Counted from the first letter of the stretch, positions 1 through 9,134 are shown. The stretch is DNA of 64,000 bases from Sphingomonas chungangi (GCF_013778325.1 NZ_JACEIB010000001.1:620001-684000); one strand, 5' to 3'. The notes: generated by a model not told the origin, from the sequence alone. Program-made: numbers and translations.

Positions 1-215
1 ATGCGCGCGTCTTCGCTCGCTCGATCTCCCTCGCCGCGACGAATCTGCTCTCTTGCGTTCGCTTCCGGCGTCGCCGTCTCCTTGTCGAAATCGGGAGGAC
101 AGAAATCTCCGCCCGTGCGACGAGCCACTCGCAACGCTTCGATCATCCCGAGCGTCACGTCGTCGGCCATCGAGAGTTCGCTTGCAAAGCGTTCTATCAA
201 GTCAGTGAGCGTCAT
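1..215 (-). CDS. Hypothetical protein, N-terminal part only (runs off left edge)
   Basis: An open reading frame starts at ATG 215 and reads leftward for about 71 codons without a stop before the window edge. It begins MTLTDLIERFASELSM and continues as a hydrophilic, charged sequence with no motif I recognise. Its start codon overlaps the TGA of the KfrA-like gene in an ATGA arrangement, which suggests translational coupling and a shared operon in the mobile element. The function is unknown. Coding status is inferred from the overlap and the uninterrupted frame. Confidence 0.6.
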   Translation of the reverse strand, partial: MTLTDLIERFASELSMADDVTLGMIEALRVARRTGGDFCPPDFDKETATPEANAREQIRRGEGDRASEDAR

Positions 216-823
216 GCTTCGGACCTATCGGCCGAATTTGCGCGCTCCTGATCGAACAACGGCCCGTCGCTTTGCGGCACATTAACAGTCGTCTGAAGAG
301 CCGCTTGTTCCGTGAGCCTGCCGACCATTCGCTCCACGACGCTCCCCTCAAGGACCGCAATCTGCGCCTCGAGGTGGGTGATGCGGCCAGCCTGTGCGTT
401 GATCGTCGCGCGAAGGTCCTCAACGTCGGCGAGCGCAGTATCTCGCTCCGCCTCGGTTTCGGCCAGGACGGTCATCAGGTCGCCATTTTCTTGATCGTTC
501 CGGCTGATCATGTTCTCCAGCGTGTTGAGCTGGATTTGCTTCGTCGCCAGCGCGCTGTCGACGATGCCGGTGACGAATTCAGCCAGCATATCTGCGCCTT
601 GCTGGCGTTCGGATTCCGGCAGCACGAACGAAGTCGGAGATTTGGTATCCATCTCGGCGGCCATACGGCGATTGAACATGTCATAGGCGGTCTTGCGGGA
701 CGTCGTCCCAAGTTCGACAATCACCATGTTGCCGTTCATGTTTTCGAGACCAACTCGCGCTCTCACACGGTCGAATGCCTCGTCAAATTTGTCTTGCTTA
801 AGCCACCGATCCTTCGTCGTCAT
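212..823 (-). CDS. KfrA-like plasmid/element DNA-binding coiled-coil protein
   Basis: The product is about 203 residues. The N-terminal third (TKDRWLKQDKFDEAFDRVRA, then VELGTTSRKTAYDMFNRRM) resembles the KfrA N-terminal helix-turn-helix domain. The rest is a long heptad-rich helix (TLENMISRNDQENGDLMTVL and onward) typical of KfrA coiled coils. KfrA proteins bind their own operator and help plasmid or element maintenance. I chose ATG 823 because AGGA lies 8 bases upstream; ATG 841 and TTG 850 are in frame but have no ribosome site. A 32-bp palindrome sits just upstream, a plausible self-operator. The downstream gene overlaps by 4 bases. Family assignment is by pattern only. Confidence 0.6.
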   Translation of the reverse strand: MTTKDRWLKQDKFDEAFDRVRARVGLENMNGNMVIVELGTTSRKTAYDMFNRRMAAEMDTKSPTSFVLPESERQQGADMLAEFVTGIVDSALATKQIQLNTLENMISRNDQENGDLMTVLAETEAERDTALADVEDLRATINAQAGRITHLEAQIAVLEGSVVERMVGRLTEQAALQTTVNVPQSDGPLFDQERANSADRSEA

Positions 824-841
824 CGCGCATGTCCTGAACAT

Positions 842-873
842 GCTGAACAAAGTGAATGTTCACCTTGTTCAGC
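842..873. promoter_or_regulatory. 32-bp palindrome upstream of KfrA-like gene
   Basis: The outer 9-bp arms GCTGAACAA/TTGTTCAGC and inner 5-bp arms GTGAA/TTCAC are nested around a TG centre, so 28 of 32 bases pair. It lies directly upstream of the KfrA-like start at 823 (and overlaps the alternative TTG start codon). KfrA proteins are known autorepressors that bind inverted repeats at their own promoters, so this is the best operator candidate. The binding itself is inference. Confidence 0.6.
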
Positions 874-880
874 TCGATAA

Positions 881-905
881 GGCACGACGATTTAATGGTC
901 GTGCC
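881..905. promoter_or_regulatory. 8-bp inverted repeat (GGCACGAC/GTCGTGCC)
   Basis: Perfect 8-bp arms flank a 9-base AT-rich loop, immediately beyond the 32-bp palindrome. It could be a second protein site, or a promoter element between the arms. No T-run follows, so a terminator is unlikely. Confidence 0.4.
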
Positions 906-907
906 GC

Positions 908-924
908 CTCCGGATATTCCGGAG
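908..924. promoter_or_regulatory. 7-bp inverted repeat (CTCCGGA TAT TCCGGAG)
   Basis: A 17-base near-perfect palindrome with a TAT centre. It is the third inverted repeat within 83 bases upstream of the KfrA-like gene. Such stacking resembles multi-site operators or small centromere-like sites of partition systems. No ParA/ParB is visible in the window. Confidence 0.4.
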
Positions 925-1235
925 ACGACCTGCCTTTTATGAACAGCGCTTCGCTATCGGTAGGACGAAAAAAACGATCAGTAGACCGTCCTTGATTGAT
1001 TGAGCCGATCTTTGGCGCATGCAGCCTTCATGAGCATTGCGGCCCAACATGGGTCGAGCCCAGTTCTCCGTCAACCTGATGGCGGCCGTTCTGGTCGATT
1101 GAGTCTTCGAGCTGGGTGAAGCGAAGGTCGATGGAGGATGGAAAATGGATGTCGTCGCATCCGCTCCGTCGCCTTCTGGCAGATGCTGGTCGTGTGCTCG
1201 GTCGCACCTGTTGATCCCCAAAATCAGGAGAATCC

Positions 1236-1850
1236 ATGTACGATGCACAAACAATCGCGCTGCGTCTCCGCACGCGCTCCATCATTTCTCCCGGTGCCTT
1301 GATCGGCCGACTTCCGCCCTTTGTCGGCGCCGCGATCACCGAAATCGCTTGGGTCAGCCGGAACGTCTGGCCCAATGGCGAGAGCGACATCACTACCGGT
1401 TATTGCCGGGCCGAAACGCTTGACGAGGAGCGTGATCTGCTCCGCTACCTACCATGGGCCGGCGCGCCGGCGATAACGCTGGGATCCGACCCGGAGGGCG
1501 ACGTGCGCCTGATCCGGTATCGCCTGCTCGCTACGTTACACGACGAGCCGCATGGCCAGCATAAGTTGATGTCGATGCCCGGCGAAAAGCCGATCGGCTC
1601 GATGCCGGCGTTCTGGGATCTGCCCGTGGGCGAGACCCGGCGCGAAGACGCGCTCATCGCAGCCGGCAGCATGCTCGCGCGGTACGCGCTCGCCGAAAGC
1701 AGGGATGGCTTGGCGCTCGACCGGCTCACACCGGTGCTTGCCGAGATGCGAGCGGCAGCGACACGCGAGCCGCGCGATCAGTGCCTCGCCGACGTCGCCG
1801 AAGCCGTCGAAGCCGTGGTGCTGACCGACGCCGGTCTCGGTCTCCGTTGA
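1236..1850 (+). CDS. Hypothetical protein of mobile element
   Basis: A 204-residue protein starting MYDAQTIALRLRTRSIISPG, with CAGGAG 7 bases before the ATG. I recognise no catalytic motif, membrane segment or signal peptide. The sequence is mixed alpha/beta in character, with a C-terminal helical acidic stretch. It precedes the relaxase gene in the same direction, with 47 bases between, so the two probably share a transcript. A role in mobilization or element maintenance is only suggested by position. Confidence 0.6.
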   Translation: MYDAQTIALRLRTRSIISPGALIGRLPPFVGAAITEIAWVSRNVWPNGESDITTGYCRAETLDEERDLLRYLPWAGAPAITLGSDPEGDVRLIRYRLLATLHDEPHGQHKLMSMPGEKPIGSMPAFWDLPVGETRREDALIAAGSMLARYALAESRDGLALDRLTPVLAEMRAAATREPRDQCLADVAEAVEAVVLTDAGLGLR

Positions 1851-1897
1851 TCACCGAAGGCGCCGCCATGCGCGCCGAGACTAACACAGGATATCCC

Positions 1898-2626
1898 ATG
1901 ATCAGGAAGCACGTCCCCGCGCCGCCATTTACCTTTCCGCCGGCTACCGAACAGGTTCATCAGCGCCGCGCACGACTCGTCAGGCCTCACCTCCCTCAGC
2001 CTCGTAAGATGAAGCGCCTACGGCTGTTCAACGTCCGTCCGATTTCGGTCGCATGGCAGGGTGCGGGGCGCTCGCCGGCGTTCAAGACGTTGGTCGCGAA
2101 TACTGCCTATATATGGCGAGATGGGTTGGTAACTGACCGCCGCTTCGGCCGTATGCCGCCTTCATTTGCCGAACGGCGTGCCGAGCTCCGGACATATGGC
2201 CTCTCCCTGCCGGCCAGCGCTCCTGTGTGGACGACGTCTCCCTATGCCGTTTGGGATGCCGTTGATTCCGCGGTCGACACCATGAACGACAACATGAGCG
2301 TGCGCGGATGGCACATCGTATCGACTTTGCCGTCGTCGCTCAGCGATTGGGCGTGGAAGCTCCTCGTGGAGACTTTCGTCGAAAAGCAATTCGTTCGGCG
2401 GGGCGCGCCTGTGGCCTGGGCTGTCCATGCCCTGCTCGGTGACGAAGGAAAGTGGATCGTCCAACCGCATGCGCACATGATCGTCCCGGCGAGACGCTAC
2501 CGGACGACACAAGCGGGCCAGGTTGGAGACCGGATGGTCAACTGGGCGGGGTCTCGTCGCCAGCAAGACGCTCTTCGCCGGGCCTGGGAAACGATGGTCG
2601 GACCGCTTCTTTCCGACACCGATTGA
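1898..2626 (+). CDS. MobA/MobL (MobQ-class) relaxase, relaxase domain only
   Basis: The 242-residue product follows the MobA/MobL relaxase layout. It has an N-terminal block VRPIS...AFKTLVANTAYIWRDG, whose Tyr71 aligns by eye with the nicking tyrosine of IncQ MobA (KADYIQREG). It then has the LPSSLSDWAWKLLVETFV...RRGAPVAW helix-strand region and the metal-binding histidines His177, His191 and His193 (PHAH), followed by an AW..M tail. Such enzymes nick oriT and lead DNA transfer. There is no primase or helicase extension, so the protein is small. ATG 1898 follows ACAGGA; ATG 1868 is an in-frame alternative. It supports calling this segment a mobilizable element. Confidence 0.65.
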   Translation: MIRKHVPAPPFTFPPATEQVHQRRARLVRPHLPQPRKMKRLRLFNVRPISVAWQGAGRSPAFKTLVANTAYIWRDGLVTDRRFGRMPPSFAERRAELRTYGLSLPASAPVWTTSPYAVWDAVDSAVDTMNDNMSVRGWHIVSTLPSSLSDWAWKLLVETFVEKQFVRRGAPVAWAVHALLGDEGKWIVQPHAHMIVPARRYRTTQAGQVGDRMVNWAGSRRQQDALRRAWETMVGPLLSDTD

Positions 2627-2820
2627 TCATGGATAGGTGCGCCCGTCAGGGGGCCGCCGCTCAGCGACCGCCATCGCACTACCGCGCGCTCCGCGCAGAT
2701 GAGGCGACGCGGTCGCCAGGGTTTCCTTGTCCCTGAACAGGCAGTGGGAAGTCGAATGAAGGGAAAAGCTGGGCCGAGCCCGGCCCCGCGGCTTCGCCGT
2801 AACCAGCCAGGAGTTAAATA

Positions 2821-3435
2821 ATGATGAACGAGACCGAGGAAATGAAGCAGGCACGCCGCGAGCTGCAGCTGCTTTCGGCGTCTGATCCAGCGGCGTTGCG
2901 CAACATGCTGCGCTACGCCGCGGCGTTAAAGATGATGGTAACCGGACGGCTCGAACGCGGCCGCCGTGGAGGTGAGCCGCATATCGCCGCGGGCTTTCAG
3001 CTCACGGCCGGCGAGCAGCAAATGATGATGGCGCTCACCCTGCGAACCGGCGAGGAACAGCTCTATCTGACGTTCGACATCGACGACGCGGCGGGTGTGC
3101 CGACCGGCCTCGGTTTTATCCGGAAGGAGGGTGAGGCGGTCGCTTGCTACAATTGCGGACTCTGGGCGCCGACGAACGACGGACGGGCATTGATCGTACC
3201 GCACGACGAATCCTTCGAGGGATATTTGGCGTTCCAGCCTGAAGGCCCCTTGCTGCATGTTCGATCGCCGCTGCCTGGCGATCGCCAGGCCGGATTTCGT
3301 CGCGCATCGATCCGGCTGCCGAGGATCGCGAACTCGAAAGCTGTGCAGGATATCCGGGCTAACGGACACATGCACGTTTTCCGATCCGAGGATGCTGGGC
3401 TGATCTCAGCGCGAACGTCTACGTTCGGAGCGTGA
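2821..3435 (+). CDS. Hypothetical protein of mobile element
   Basis: A 204-residue protein (MMNETEEMKQARRELQLLSA at the N terminus) with a clear AGGAG ribosome site. The first 50 residues are helical and charged; the rest looks like a beta-rich globular domain (LYLTFDIDDAAGVPTGLGFI). I know of no family for it. About 190 bases without a recognisable gene separate it from the relaxase, and a strong hairpin follows its stop codon. Its position between relaxase and integrase marks it as element cargo or a conserved accessory gene. Confidence 0.6.
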   Translation: MMNETEEMKQARRELQLLSASDPAALRNMLRYAAALKMMVTGRLERGRRGGEPHIAAGFQLTAGEQQMMMALTLRTGEEQLYLTFDIDDAAGVPTGLGFIRKEGEAVACYNCGLWAPTNDGRALIVPHDESFEGYLAFQPEGPLLHVRSPLPGDRQAGFRRASIRLPRIANSKAVQDIRANGHMHVFRSEDAGLISARTSTFGA

Positions 3436-3441
3436 ATAACA

Positions 3442-3468
3442 GGGCGGCGGTGATGAGCACCGCCGCCC
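3442..3468 (+). terminator. Hairpin terminator candidate after element gene
   Basis: A perfect 11-bp stem GGGCGGCGGTG/CACCGCCGCCC with a 5-base loop begins 6 bases after the stop of the preceding gene. There is no T-run, as is common in GC-rich alphaproteobacteria. It lies between convergent genes. Confidence 0.55.
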
Positions 3469-3563
3469 GAGGCCATGCTCTAGGATGAGCGGCACGACCG
3501 TGACGCCCGGACAGCCGGGCACTGACCTGTCTCGCCAAGCCGATTGGTGCGGCGACGGGACCG

Positions 3564-5594
3564 TCAGTCAGACTCATCCTCACGTGGCCGCCCCCGCGGG
3601 GCGCCGAACCTCTGCCATTCCCTCGGCCGCAAATTCAGAGGAAATACCTGCATTTCCGGCAGAAGCTCGCTCAGCCGATCGACCCATGGCTTGAGCAGGG
3701 CCGGATCAGGGTCTTCTTCATAAGTGTCTGAGTGGACGTCACCCACTTCGTGTCCCACGATCGCCTGACGAAGTTCCTTTGGTGCTTTGATGTCACGTAG
3801 GTGCGAGATGCACCGCGACCGGATCGACCGCACGTCTACGTCCTTCCGGTCCTTTTTGCGGCTGGTCCCACTCGGGAACATGCACGCGCGGAGCGGCTCG
3901 AATATCTTGTCGTAGAAGTTATGATCAAATCCCATTTTCTCGCTGTGGAGCTCGGGAAAAAGTGCTCGATGCCCGAGCAGCCGCATCGCTCGCACGTAAT
4001 CGAGAAAGCCTAGCTCGATCAGGCGCGCATTGATCGGCACGCGCCGAACGGAAGCCGCCGTCTTGAGCCGCCGGAATGCATTCGGACGGAAATGGAAATA
4101 GGGAACAGGGGCTTGATCGAAGACATCGTCAAGTTTCAGCCCGCACCCCTCGTCCGACCGACATCCGTGCAGAACAATGATAAGCGGCGCCCAGTACCAC
4201 GCATCGTGGAAGACTATTTCCCCAGGCTCGAACCTCCGCCAAAGTCCGGCGCACCCCGTCCAGATCGGCGCCGTCAAAAGGTGGCGAAGATCGCTTGCGT
4301 CCCAGGCGACGAGCGCAGCGTTCTTCTTGACCATGCCGCCATCGCCACGCTTGCTCTCTTTGCCTCGGCGAAGGATGGCGAAGTTCAAGGGAGCCGGACA
4401 CGCCAGTCCTACCTCCGTAGCAAAGGTCACGAGCGCTCCCAGCCAAGTCAGGTGCTTTTTGCGGGTAATATGCCCCAAGCCGACGCGTGGCAGGCCCGCT
4501 TCCTCAGCAGCGATCGGATCCTCATCCCACTGCTCGAGGAGCGTGTCGCCGCGCATCAACGCCTCCTGCACGCTCTCCTGCCCCTTTTCACCGGTTCCCG
4601 GATCCTTCCGCGCAAAGCCGTATCGTACCGGCAGGCGGGAAAAGAGCGCGACGGTTGCGGCAAGATGACGCTGCTCCCAGGAAGCGAAGGCGATGTCACC
4701 ATTGGCGGCAACGAAAAGCTTCACCGCAGCATCGACATCTCGGACGCGCTCCTTATCCCAGATGCGGGCCTTGATCCGGGCAGCGATGGCCATTTCCGCC
4801 ATCATCGTTGTGCTCTCGCCGTCGGCCATCGCATGAGGTTGGCCGCTTCCAATGCTCTCAGATACGATTGGCGGCAGCGTCGGGGATCCCGAAGCAGGTC
4901 CGACTACCGCATCGTGATGAGGTGGATCGATTCCGAGCAGACCCATCAGGTTGCCGGGGAGCGGTCGCACCGTTCCCGCCGGCAATGGTCGGCCTAGACG
5001 CTCGGAGCTTTCCAGGCATGCATTGCGATAGGCGCTCGCGACGATGCGGCCGACGGCCTTTCTGTTCATGTCATTGGCGTAGACGCCCGCTTCGACGAGG
5101 TAGGCACTGATCTGATTAGGCGTGATCGGCAGGAAAACGCGATGGCGGCCGATGACGTCGTGAAGCTTCTGAGCATCCTCGGCCGAAAATCCTTCATCCA
5201 TCAGCGCCTGTACCGTATCGGCATCGGGATGCGGCGGTTCGGCGCACCAAGCGAGCTTGGTAAAGAGATGGGCATAGGTGCGGTTGGCCTCGGCATGCTC
5301 TTGCTCGAGCATTGGGGTCGCGGCCTGGCGCACGATGATACGGCCAAGCTCGGTATTGAAGGCGAGGTGATAGATGCGGCGCAGATCCTCGAGCGTGAGG
5401 TCCGGACGCAGGGTCGTGCCGACAGTCGCTTCCACCATATCCCAACTCAGCTCCAGCGCTGCTGCGCGAGCCTTCGCCTCGGCGACCGACGCGGTCTGCA
5501 GAGACAGGCGGATGGTTATAGGAGGAAAAGTCGGCCGCCGCAGGGGCGAATTTCGCCGCCACCAGTAGATGGCACCGCGCCGGTAGATGGACAT
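3564..5594 (-). CDS. Tyrosine recombinase/integrase of tRNA-Pro-linked element
   Basis: A 676-residue protein of the long phage/ICE integrase type. It starts MSIYRRGAIYWWRR, has a SAM-like core-binding region in the middle and a C-terminal catalytic domain. Visible active-site residues are about Arg479 (HGCRSDEG), Lys511, Arg592 (RSIR), His615 (VGHE) and Tyr625 (SDTYEE). The usual first His of the HxxR box is Arg589. The gene lies 130 bases from the 3' end of tRNA-Pro, the standard layout for a recombinase that integrates into a tRNA 3' end, with the element extending to lower coordinates. GGGAGC before ATG 5594 supports the start. Confidence 0.85.
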   Translation of the reverse strand: MSIYRRGAIYWWRRNSPLRRPTFPPITIRLSLQTASVAEAKARAAALELSWDMVEATVGTTLRPDLTLEDLRRIYHLAFNTELGRIIVRQAATPMLEQEHAEANRTYAHLFTKLAWCAEPPHPDADTVQALMDEGFSAEDAQKLHDVIGRHRVFLPITPNQISAYLVEAGVYANDMNRKAVGRIVASAYRNACLESSERLGRPLPAGTVRPLPGNLMGLLGIDPPHHDAVVGPASGSPTLPPIVSESIGSGQPHAMADGESTTMMAEMAIAARIKARIWDKERVRDVDAAVKLFVAANGDIAFASWEQRHLAATVALFSRLPVRYGFARKDPGTGEKGQESVQEALMRGDTLLEQWDEDPIAAEEAGLPRVGLGHITRKKHLTWLGALVTFATEVGLACPAPLNFAILRRGKESKRGDGGMVKKNAALVAWDASDLRHLLTAPIWTGCAGLWRRFEPGEIVFHDAWYWAPLIIVLHGCRSDEGCGLKLDDVFDQAPVPYFHFRPNAFRRLKTAASVRRVPINARLIELGFLDYVRAMRLLGHRALFPELHSEKMGFDHNFYDKIFEPLRACMFPSGTSRKKDRKDVDVRSIRSRCISHLRDIKAPKELRQAIVGHEVGDVHSDTYEEDPDPALLKPWVDRLSELLPEMQVFPLNLRPREWQRFGAPRGRPREDESD

Positions 5595-5634
5595 GGTCTG
5601 GCTCCCGCGAGCACAGCGGGCAGCACATTCAAGA

Positions 5635-5646
5635 GCACAATTGTGC
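5635..5646. promoter_or_regulatory. 12-bp perfect palindrome upstream of integrase
   Basis: GCACAATTGTGC is a perfect palindrome about 40 bases upstream of the integrase start and 79 bases from the tRNA. It may be an operator of the integrase promoter or an arm-type recombinase site. Both are inference. Confidence 0.4.
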
Positions 5647-5724
5647 GATTCTTGTCCGCAACCATTTACCCGCCTTGGTCAGAAAGGCCGATTTTCCGAC
5701 GTTTCTAGACCAATGGCGTGGTGA

Positions 5725-5801
5725 TGGTCGGGGAGAGAGGATTCGAACCTCCGGCCCCTGCCTCCCGAAGACAGTGCTCTACCAGGCTGAGCTACTCCCC
5801 G
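5725..5801 (-). tRNA. tRNA-Pro (anticodon CGG)
   Basis: On the minus strand the acceptor arms CGGGGAG/CTCCCCG, D-arm AGCTCAGCCTGGTAGAGC, anticodon stem CTGTC/GGCAG with loop TTCGGGA (anticodon CGG) and T-arm GGTTCGAATCC are all present, and CCA is encoded. It reads Pro codon CCG. Its 3' end faces the integrase gene, so the 3' part is the likely attachment site. The distal att copy would lie left of the window. Confidence 0.95.
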
Positions 5802-5918
5802 ACGGAGCACCGGTCGTTTTACAAGCTCGGGAGCCGACCGGCGGAGCCAAGCGAGGCGCCCCTATAGGGGGGTGTTTCCGGGTCCGCAAGCGACTCTTTT
5901 GCGCGATGCGAAATCCTT

Positions 5919-7232
5919 TCAGGCGGGCTGTGCGGCGGCGATCATCTCGGCCAGATCGACGAATTTCTCGCGCGGGGAGCCGTCGCGAGCCTGGAGGTTT
6001 TCGGCCTCCTCGATTCGGCGCCAGTCGTCGAAGCTGACAGCGTTCACCGCACGCTCGCCCAGCAGGCGGGCGAGTCCGTCGCCGCCTTGCTTGCCCTGCG
6101 CATCCGGCAGGTCCTTCGCCATCTCCTCGACGATCTGGAAGCCGTCCGGACGATTGGTCCCGATCGTGCCGGTCGGCCCGCGCCGCGCCCAGCCGGCGCA
6201 GTAGAGGCCCGATCCGATGCCGCCGATCCGCCCCTCCTCGTTGGCGAAACGTCCGGCCTTCTCGTCATAGGGCAGGCCTTCGATCGTGATGCTGCGATAG
6301 CCGATGCAACTCACCACCATCGAGCAGGAAATATCGACGGTGTGGCCGTCGCCGTGCGCGTGGCCGTCCGCATCGAGGGCAGTATGTTCGAGGCGGATGC
6401 CTTCGACGCGGTCGGTGCCGAGGATCGCGACGGGCGACGAGAAGAAGCGGAAGTCGATGATGACGGGCTTGTCGCTCCCGCCGGCCGCCGCGAAGCCGCG
6501 CAGCAGCGTCACGGACTTTCGCTGGCCGGGATCGAGCATGTCGTCACCCTCGATCGGCGGGAAAGCGGCGGGATCGACCAGCGGCGCGGCGCGGGCGAGG
6601 TGGCCGAGTTCGCCCAGCTCCTTGGGTGTCATCGCGATCTGGTGCGGGCCGCGCCGCCCGCAGACGATGATGCGGCGAACTTTCGAGAGCCGCAGCGCCT
6701 CCAGCGCGTGGCCGACAATGTCCGATCCTGCGAACTCCTCCGGAGTCTTGGCGAGGATGCGCGCGACGTCCAGCGCGACATTGCCGTTGCCGATCACCGC
6801 CACGGTCTCGCCGTCGAGCGGCGGGTAGAGGCCGGCGAAATCGGGGTGGCCGTTGTACCAGCCGACGAACGCCGCCGATCCGATCACGCCGGGCAGATCG
6901 TCCCCCGGCACTCCGAGCCGCTTGTCGGCGGGCGCGCCGGTGCAGGTGACAACGGCGTCGTAGAGGCCGCGCAGTTCCTCCACCGTCACGTCCTGACCGA
7001 CGGTGACGTTGCCGAAGAAGCGCACCTGCTCGTCACTGGCGGTATTCTCGTATCGCCGCGTCACCGCCTTGATCGACTGGTGGTCGGGCGCCACGCCGGA
7101 GCGGATCAGGCCGTAGGGGACGGGGAGGCGATCGATCAGGTCGACGCGCACCTCGCTTCCGAAGGTCTTGAGCGCGGCCTCCGCCGTGTAGAAGCCCGCC
7201 GGGCCGGAACCGATCACCGCGATGTGGCGCAT
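5919..7232 (-). CDS. Ferredoxin-NADP+ reductase (adrenodoxin reductase/FprA type)
   Basis: A 437-residue flavoprotein starting [19 protein letters not shown], with the FAD-binding GxGxxG at about residues 8-13. It has [15 protein letters not shown], the NADP-binding [13 protein letters not shown] and the C-terminal FAD signature [20 protein letters not shown], all hallmarks of the adrenodoxin-reductase/FprA family. It would move electrons between NADPH and a [2Fe-2S] ferredoxin; the adrenodoxin-type ferredoxin at 48929 is a possible partner (inference). Start ATG 7232 follows GAGGAGAGAG; an upstream start at 7292 would add an unconserved tail. It is divergent from lepA. Confidence 0.88.
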   Translation of the reverse strand: MRHIAVIGSGPAGFYTAEAALKTFGSEVRVDLIDRLPVPYGLIRSGVAPDHQSIKAVTRRYENTASDEQVRFFGNVTVGQDVTVEELRGLYDAVVTCTGAPADKRLGVPGDDLPGVIGSAAFVGWYNGHPDFAGLYPPLDGETVAVIGNGNVALDVARILAKTPEEFAGSDIVGHALEALRLSKVRRIIVCGRRGPHQIAMTPKELGELGHLARAAPLVDPAAFPPIEGDDMLDPGQRKSVTLLRGFAAAGGSDKPVIIDFRFFSSPVAILGTDRVEGIRLEHTALDADGHAHGDGHTVDISCSMVVSCIGYRSITIEGLPYDEKAGRFANEEGRIGGIGSGLYCAGWARRGPTGTIGTNRPDGFQIVEEMAKDLPDAQGKQGGDGLARLLGERAVNAVSFDDWRRIEEAENLQARDGSPREKFVDLAEMIAAAQPA

Positions 7233-7319
7233 CCCGCTCTCTCCTCGACATGTTTTGCCCATGATGCTGGGCGTATCGAGCGGCTTTGGCAAGGCGCTCC
7301 GGCAATGCTAGGGGGCGGC

Positions 7320-9122
7320 ATGACTCCGCTCGACCGCATCCGCAACTTCTCGATCATCGCGCACATCGACCATGGCAAGTCGACCCTGGCCGACAGGCTC
7401 ATCCAGCGCACGGGCGGGCTCTCCGAGCGCGAGATGACCGCCCAAGTCCTTGATAACATGGACATCGAGAAGGAGCGCGGGATCACCATCAAGGCGCAGA
7501 CCGTGCGCCTCGATTACAAGGGCCACGTCCTCAATCTGATGGACACGCCCGGCCATGTCGACTTCGCCTACGAGGTCAGCCGCAGCCTCGCCGCCTGCGA
7601 GGGCGCGCTGCTCGTCGTCGATGCCGCGCAGGGCGTCGAGGCGCAGACGCTCGCCAACGTCTACCAGTCGATCGAGCACGACCACGAGATCGTCCCCGTC
7701 ATCAACAAGATCGACCTGCCCGCCGCCGAGCCCGACAAGGTGAAGGCCGAGATCGAGGATATCATCGGCCTGCCCGCCGACGACGCCGTGCTCGCGTCGG
7801 CCAAATCCGGCATCGGCATCGACGAGATCCTCGACGCGATCGTCGCGCGCATCCCGGCCCCCAAGGGCGACGTGAACGCCCCCCTCAAGGCCATGCTGGT
7901 CGACAGCTGGTACGACCCCTATCTCGGCGTCGTCATCCTGATCCGCGTGATCGACGGCTCGATCAAGAAGGGCCAGCAGATCAAGTTCATGCAGGAGGGA
8001 TCGGTCCACCTGGTCGATCGCGTCGGCTGCTTCCGCCCCAAGATCGAGCAGCTGGCGGACCTCGGCCCCGGCGAGATCGGCTTCATCACCGCGCAGATCA
8101 AGGAGGTGGCGCAGACCCGCGTCGGCGACACCATCACCGACGCCAAGCGCCCGGCGGCCGAGGCGTTGCCCGGCTTCAAGGAAGTGCAGCCCGTCGTGTT
8201 CTGCGGCCTGTTCCCGGTGGACGCCAACGATTTCGAGAAACTGCGCGAGTCAATCTCCAAGCTGCGCCTCAACGACGCCTCGTTCAGCTTCGAGATGGAG
8301 ACGTCGGCGGCGCTCGGCTTCGGCTTCCGCTGCGGCTTCCTGGGGCTGCTCCACCTCGAGATCATCCAGGAGCGGCTCAGCCGCGAATATGACCTCGACC
8401 TGATCACCACCGCGCCGAGCGTGGTCTACAGGATCCACCTGACGCATTCGAAGACCGAGCCCGCCACCACAATCGAGCTGCACAACCCGGCCGACATGCC
8501 CGATCCCAACCGGATCGAGAGCATCGAGGAGCCGTGGATCGACGCGACCATCTACGTGCCCGACGAATATCTCGGCTCGATCCTGAAGCTCTGCCAGGAT
8601 CGGCGCGGCATCCAGAAGGACCTGACCTATGTCGGCGGCCGCGCGCAGCTGCGCTACGAGCTGCCGCTGAACGAGGTGGTGTTCGACTTCTACGACCGGC
8701 TGAAATCGATCTCGCGCGGCTATGCGAGCTTCGACTATCACCAGATCGAGACGCGCGAGGGCGATCTCGTGAAGATGTCGATCCTGGTGAACAACGAGGC
8801 CGTAGATGCGCTCAGCATGATCGTCCACCGCGGCACGGCGGAGGCGCGCGGGCGCGGCATGTGCGAGCGGCTGAAGGACCTGATCCCGCGCCACCTGTTC
8901 AAGATCCCGATCCAGGCGGCGATCGGCGGCAAGGTGATCGCCCGCGAGACGATCGCGGCGATGCGCAAGGACGTGACTGCGAAATGCTATGGCGGCGACG
9001 CGACGCGCAAGAGGAAGCTGCTCGACAAGCAGAAGGAGGGCAAGAAGCGGATGCGGGAATATGGTTCCGTGCAGATCCCGCAGGAGGCTTTCATCGCTGC
9101 TCTCAGAATGGGCGAGGAGTAG
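7320..9122 (+). CDS. lepA: Elongation factor 4 (LepA), back-translocating GTPase
   Basis: The 600-residue product begins [20 protein letters not shown]. It carries the translational GTPase motifs AHIDHGKST (G1), the RGITI switch, DTPGH (G3) and NKIDLP (G4), then EF-G-like domains and the LepA C-terminal domain ending [21 protein letters not shown]. Length matches the family. LepA binds ribosomes and affects back-translocation or initiation efficiency. It stands alone, divergent from the ferredoxin reductase and ending 12 bases from the convergent AT-rich OLD-type gene. Confidence 0.97.
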   Translation: MTPLDRIRNFSIIAHIDHGKSTLADRLIQRTGGLSEREMTAQVLDNMDIEKERGITIKAQTVRLDYKGHVLNLMDTPGHVDFAYEVSRSLAACEGALLVVDAAQGVEAQTLANVYQSIEHDHEIVPVINKIDLPAAEPDKVKAEIEDIIGLPADDAVLASAKSGIGIDEILDAIVARIPAPKGDVNAPLKAMLVDSWYDPYLGVVILIRVIDGSIKKGQQIKFMQEGSVHLVDRVGCFRPKIEQLADLGPGEIGFITAQIKEVAQTRVGDTITDAKRPAAEALPGFKEVQPVVFCGLFPVDANDFEKLRESISKLRLNDASFSFEMETSAALGFGFRCGFLGLLHLEIIQERLSREYDLDLITTAPSVVYRIHLTHSKTEPATTIELHNPADMPDPNRIESIEEPWIDATIYVPDEYLGSILKLCQDRRGIQKDLTYVGGRAQLRYELPLNEVVFDFYDRLKSISRGYASFDYHQIETREGDLVKMSILVNNEAVDALSMIVHRGTAEARGRGMCERLKDLIPRHLFKIPIQAAIGGKVIARETIAAMRKDVTAKCYGGDATRKRKLLDKQKEGKKRMREYGSVQIPQEAFIAALRMGEE

Positions 9123-9134
9123 TGTCTCTCGGTT

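Larger units (their letters stand above)
824..1235. other. Non-coding regulatory interval with stacked inverted repeats
   Basis: This is about 410 bases between the leftward KfrA-like gene and the rightward gene at 1236. The part next to the KfrA-like gene contains three inverted repeats (listed separately). The remainder, 925-1235, has no open frame with coding character and ends in a clear ribosome site (CAGGAG) for the gene at 1236. It presumably carries divergent promoters, but I cannot identify -35/-10 pairs with confidence. Confidence 0.5.

Noticed and set aside
937-1254. A 105-codon minus-strand frame upstream of the element gene at 1236
   Set aside because: No ribosome site and no coding character. 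It overlaps the clear start of the gene at 1236.
6087-9122. A 1011-codon open frame ending in LepA
   Set aside because: The first 411 codons are antisense to the ferredoxin reductase. LepA starts at ATG 7320, where the family begins.
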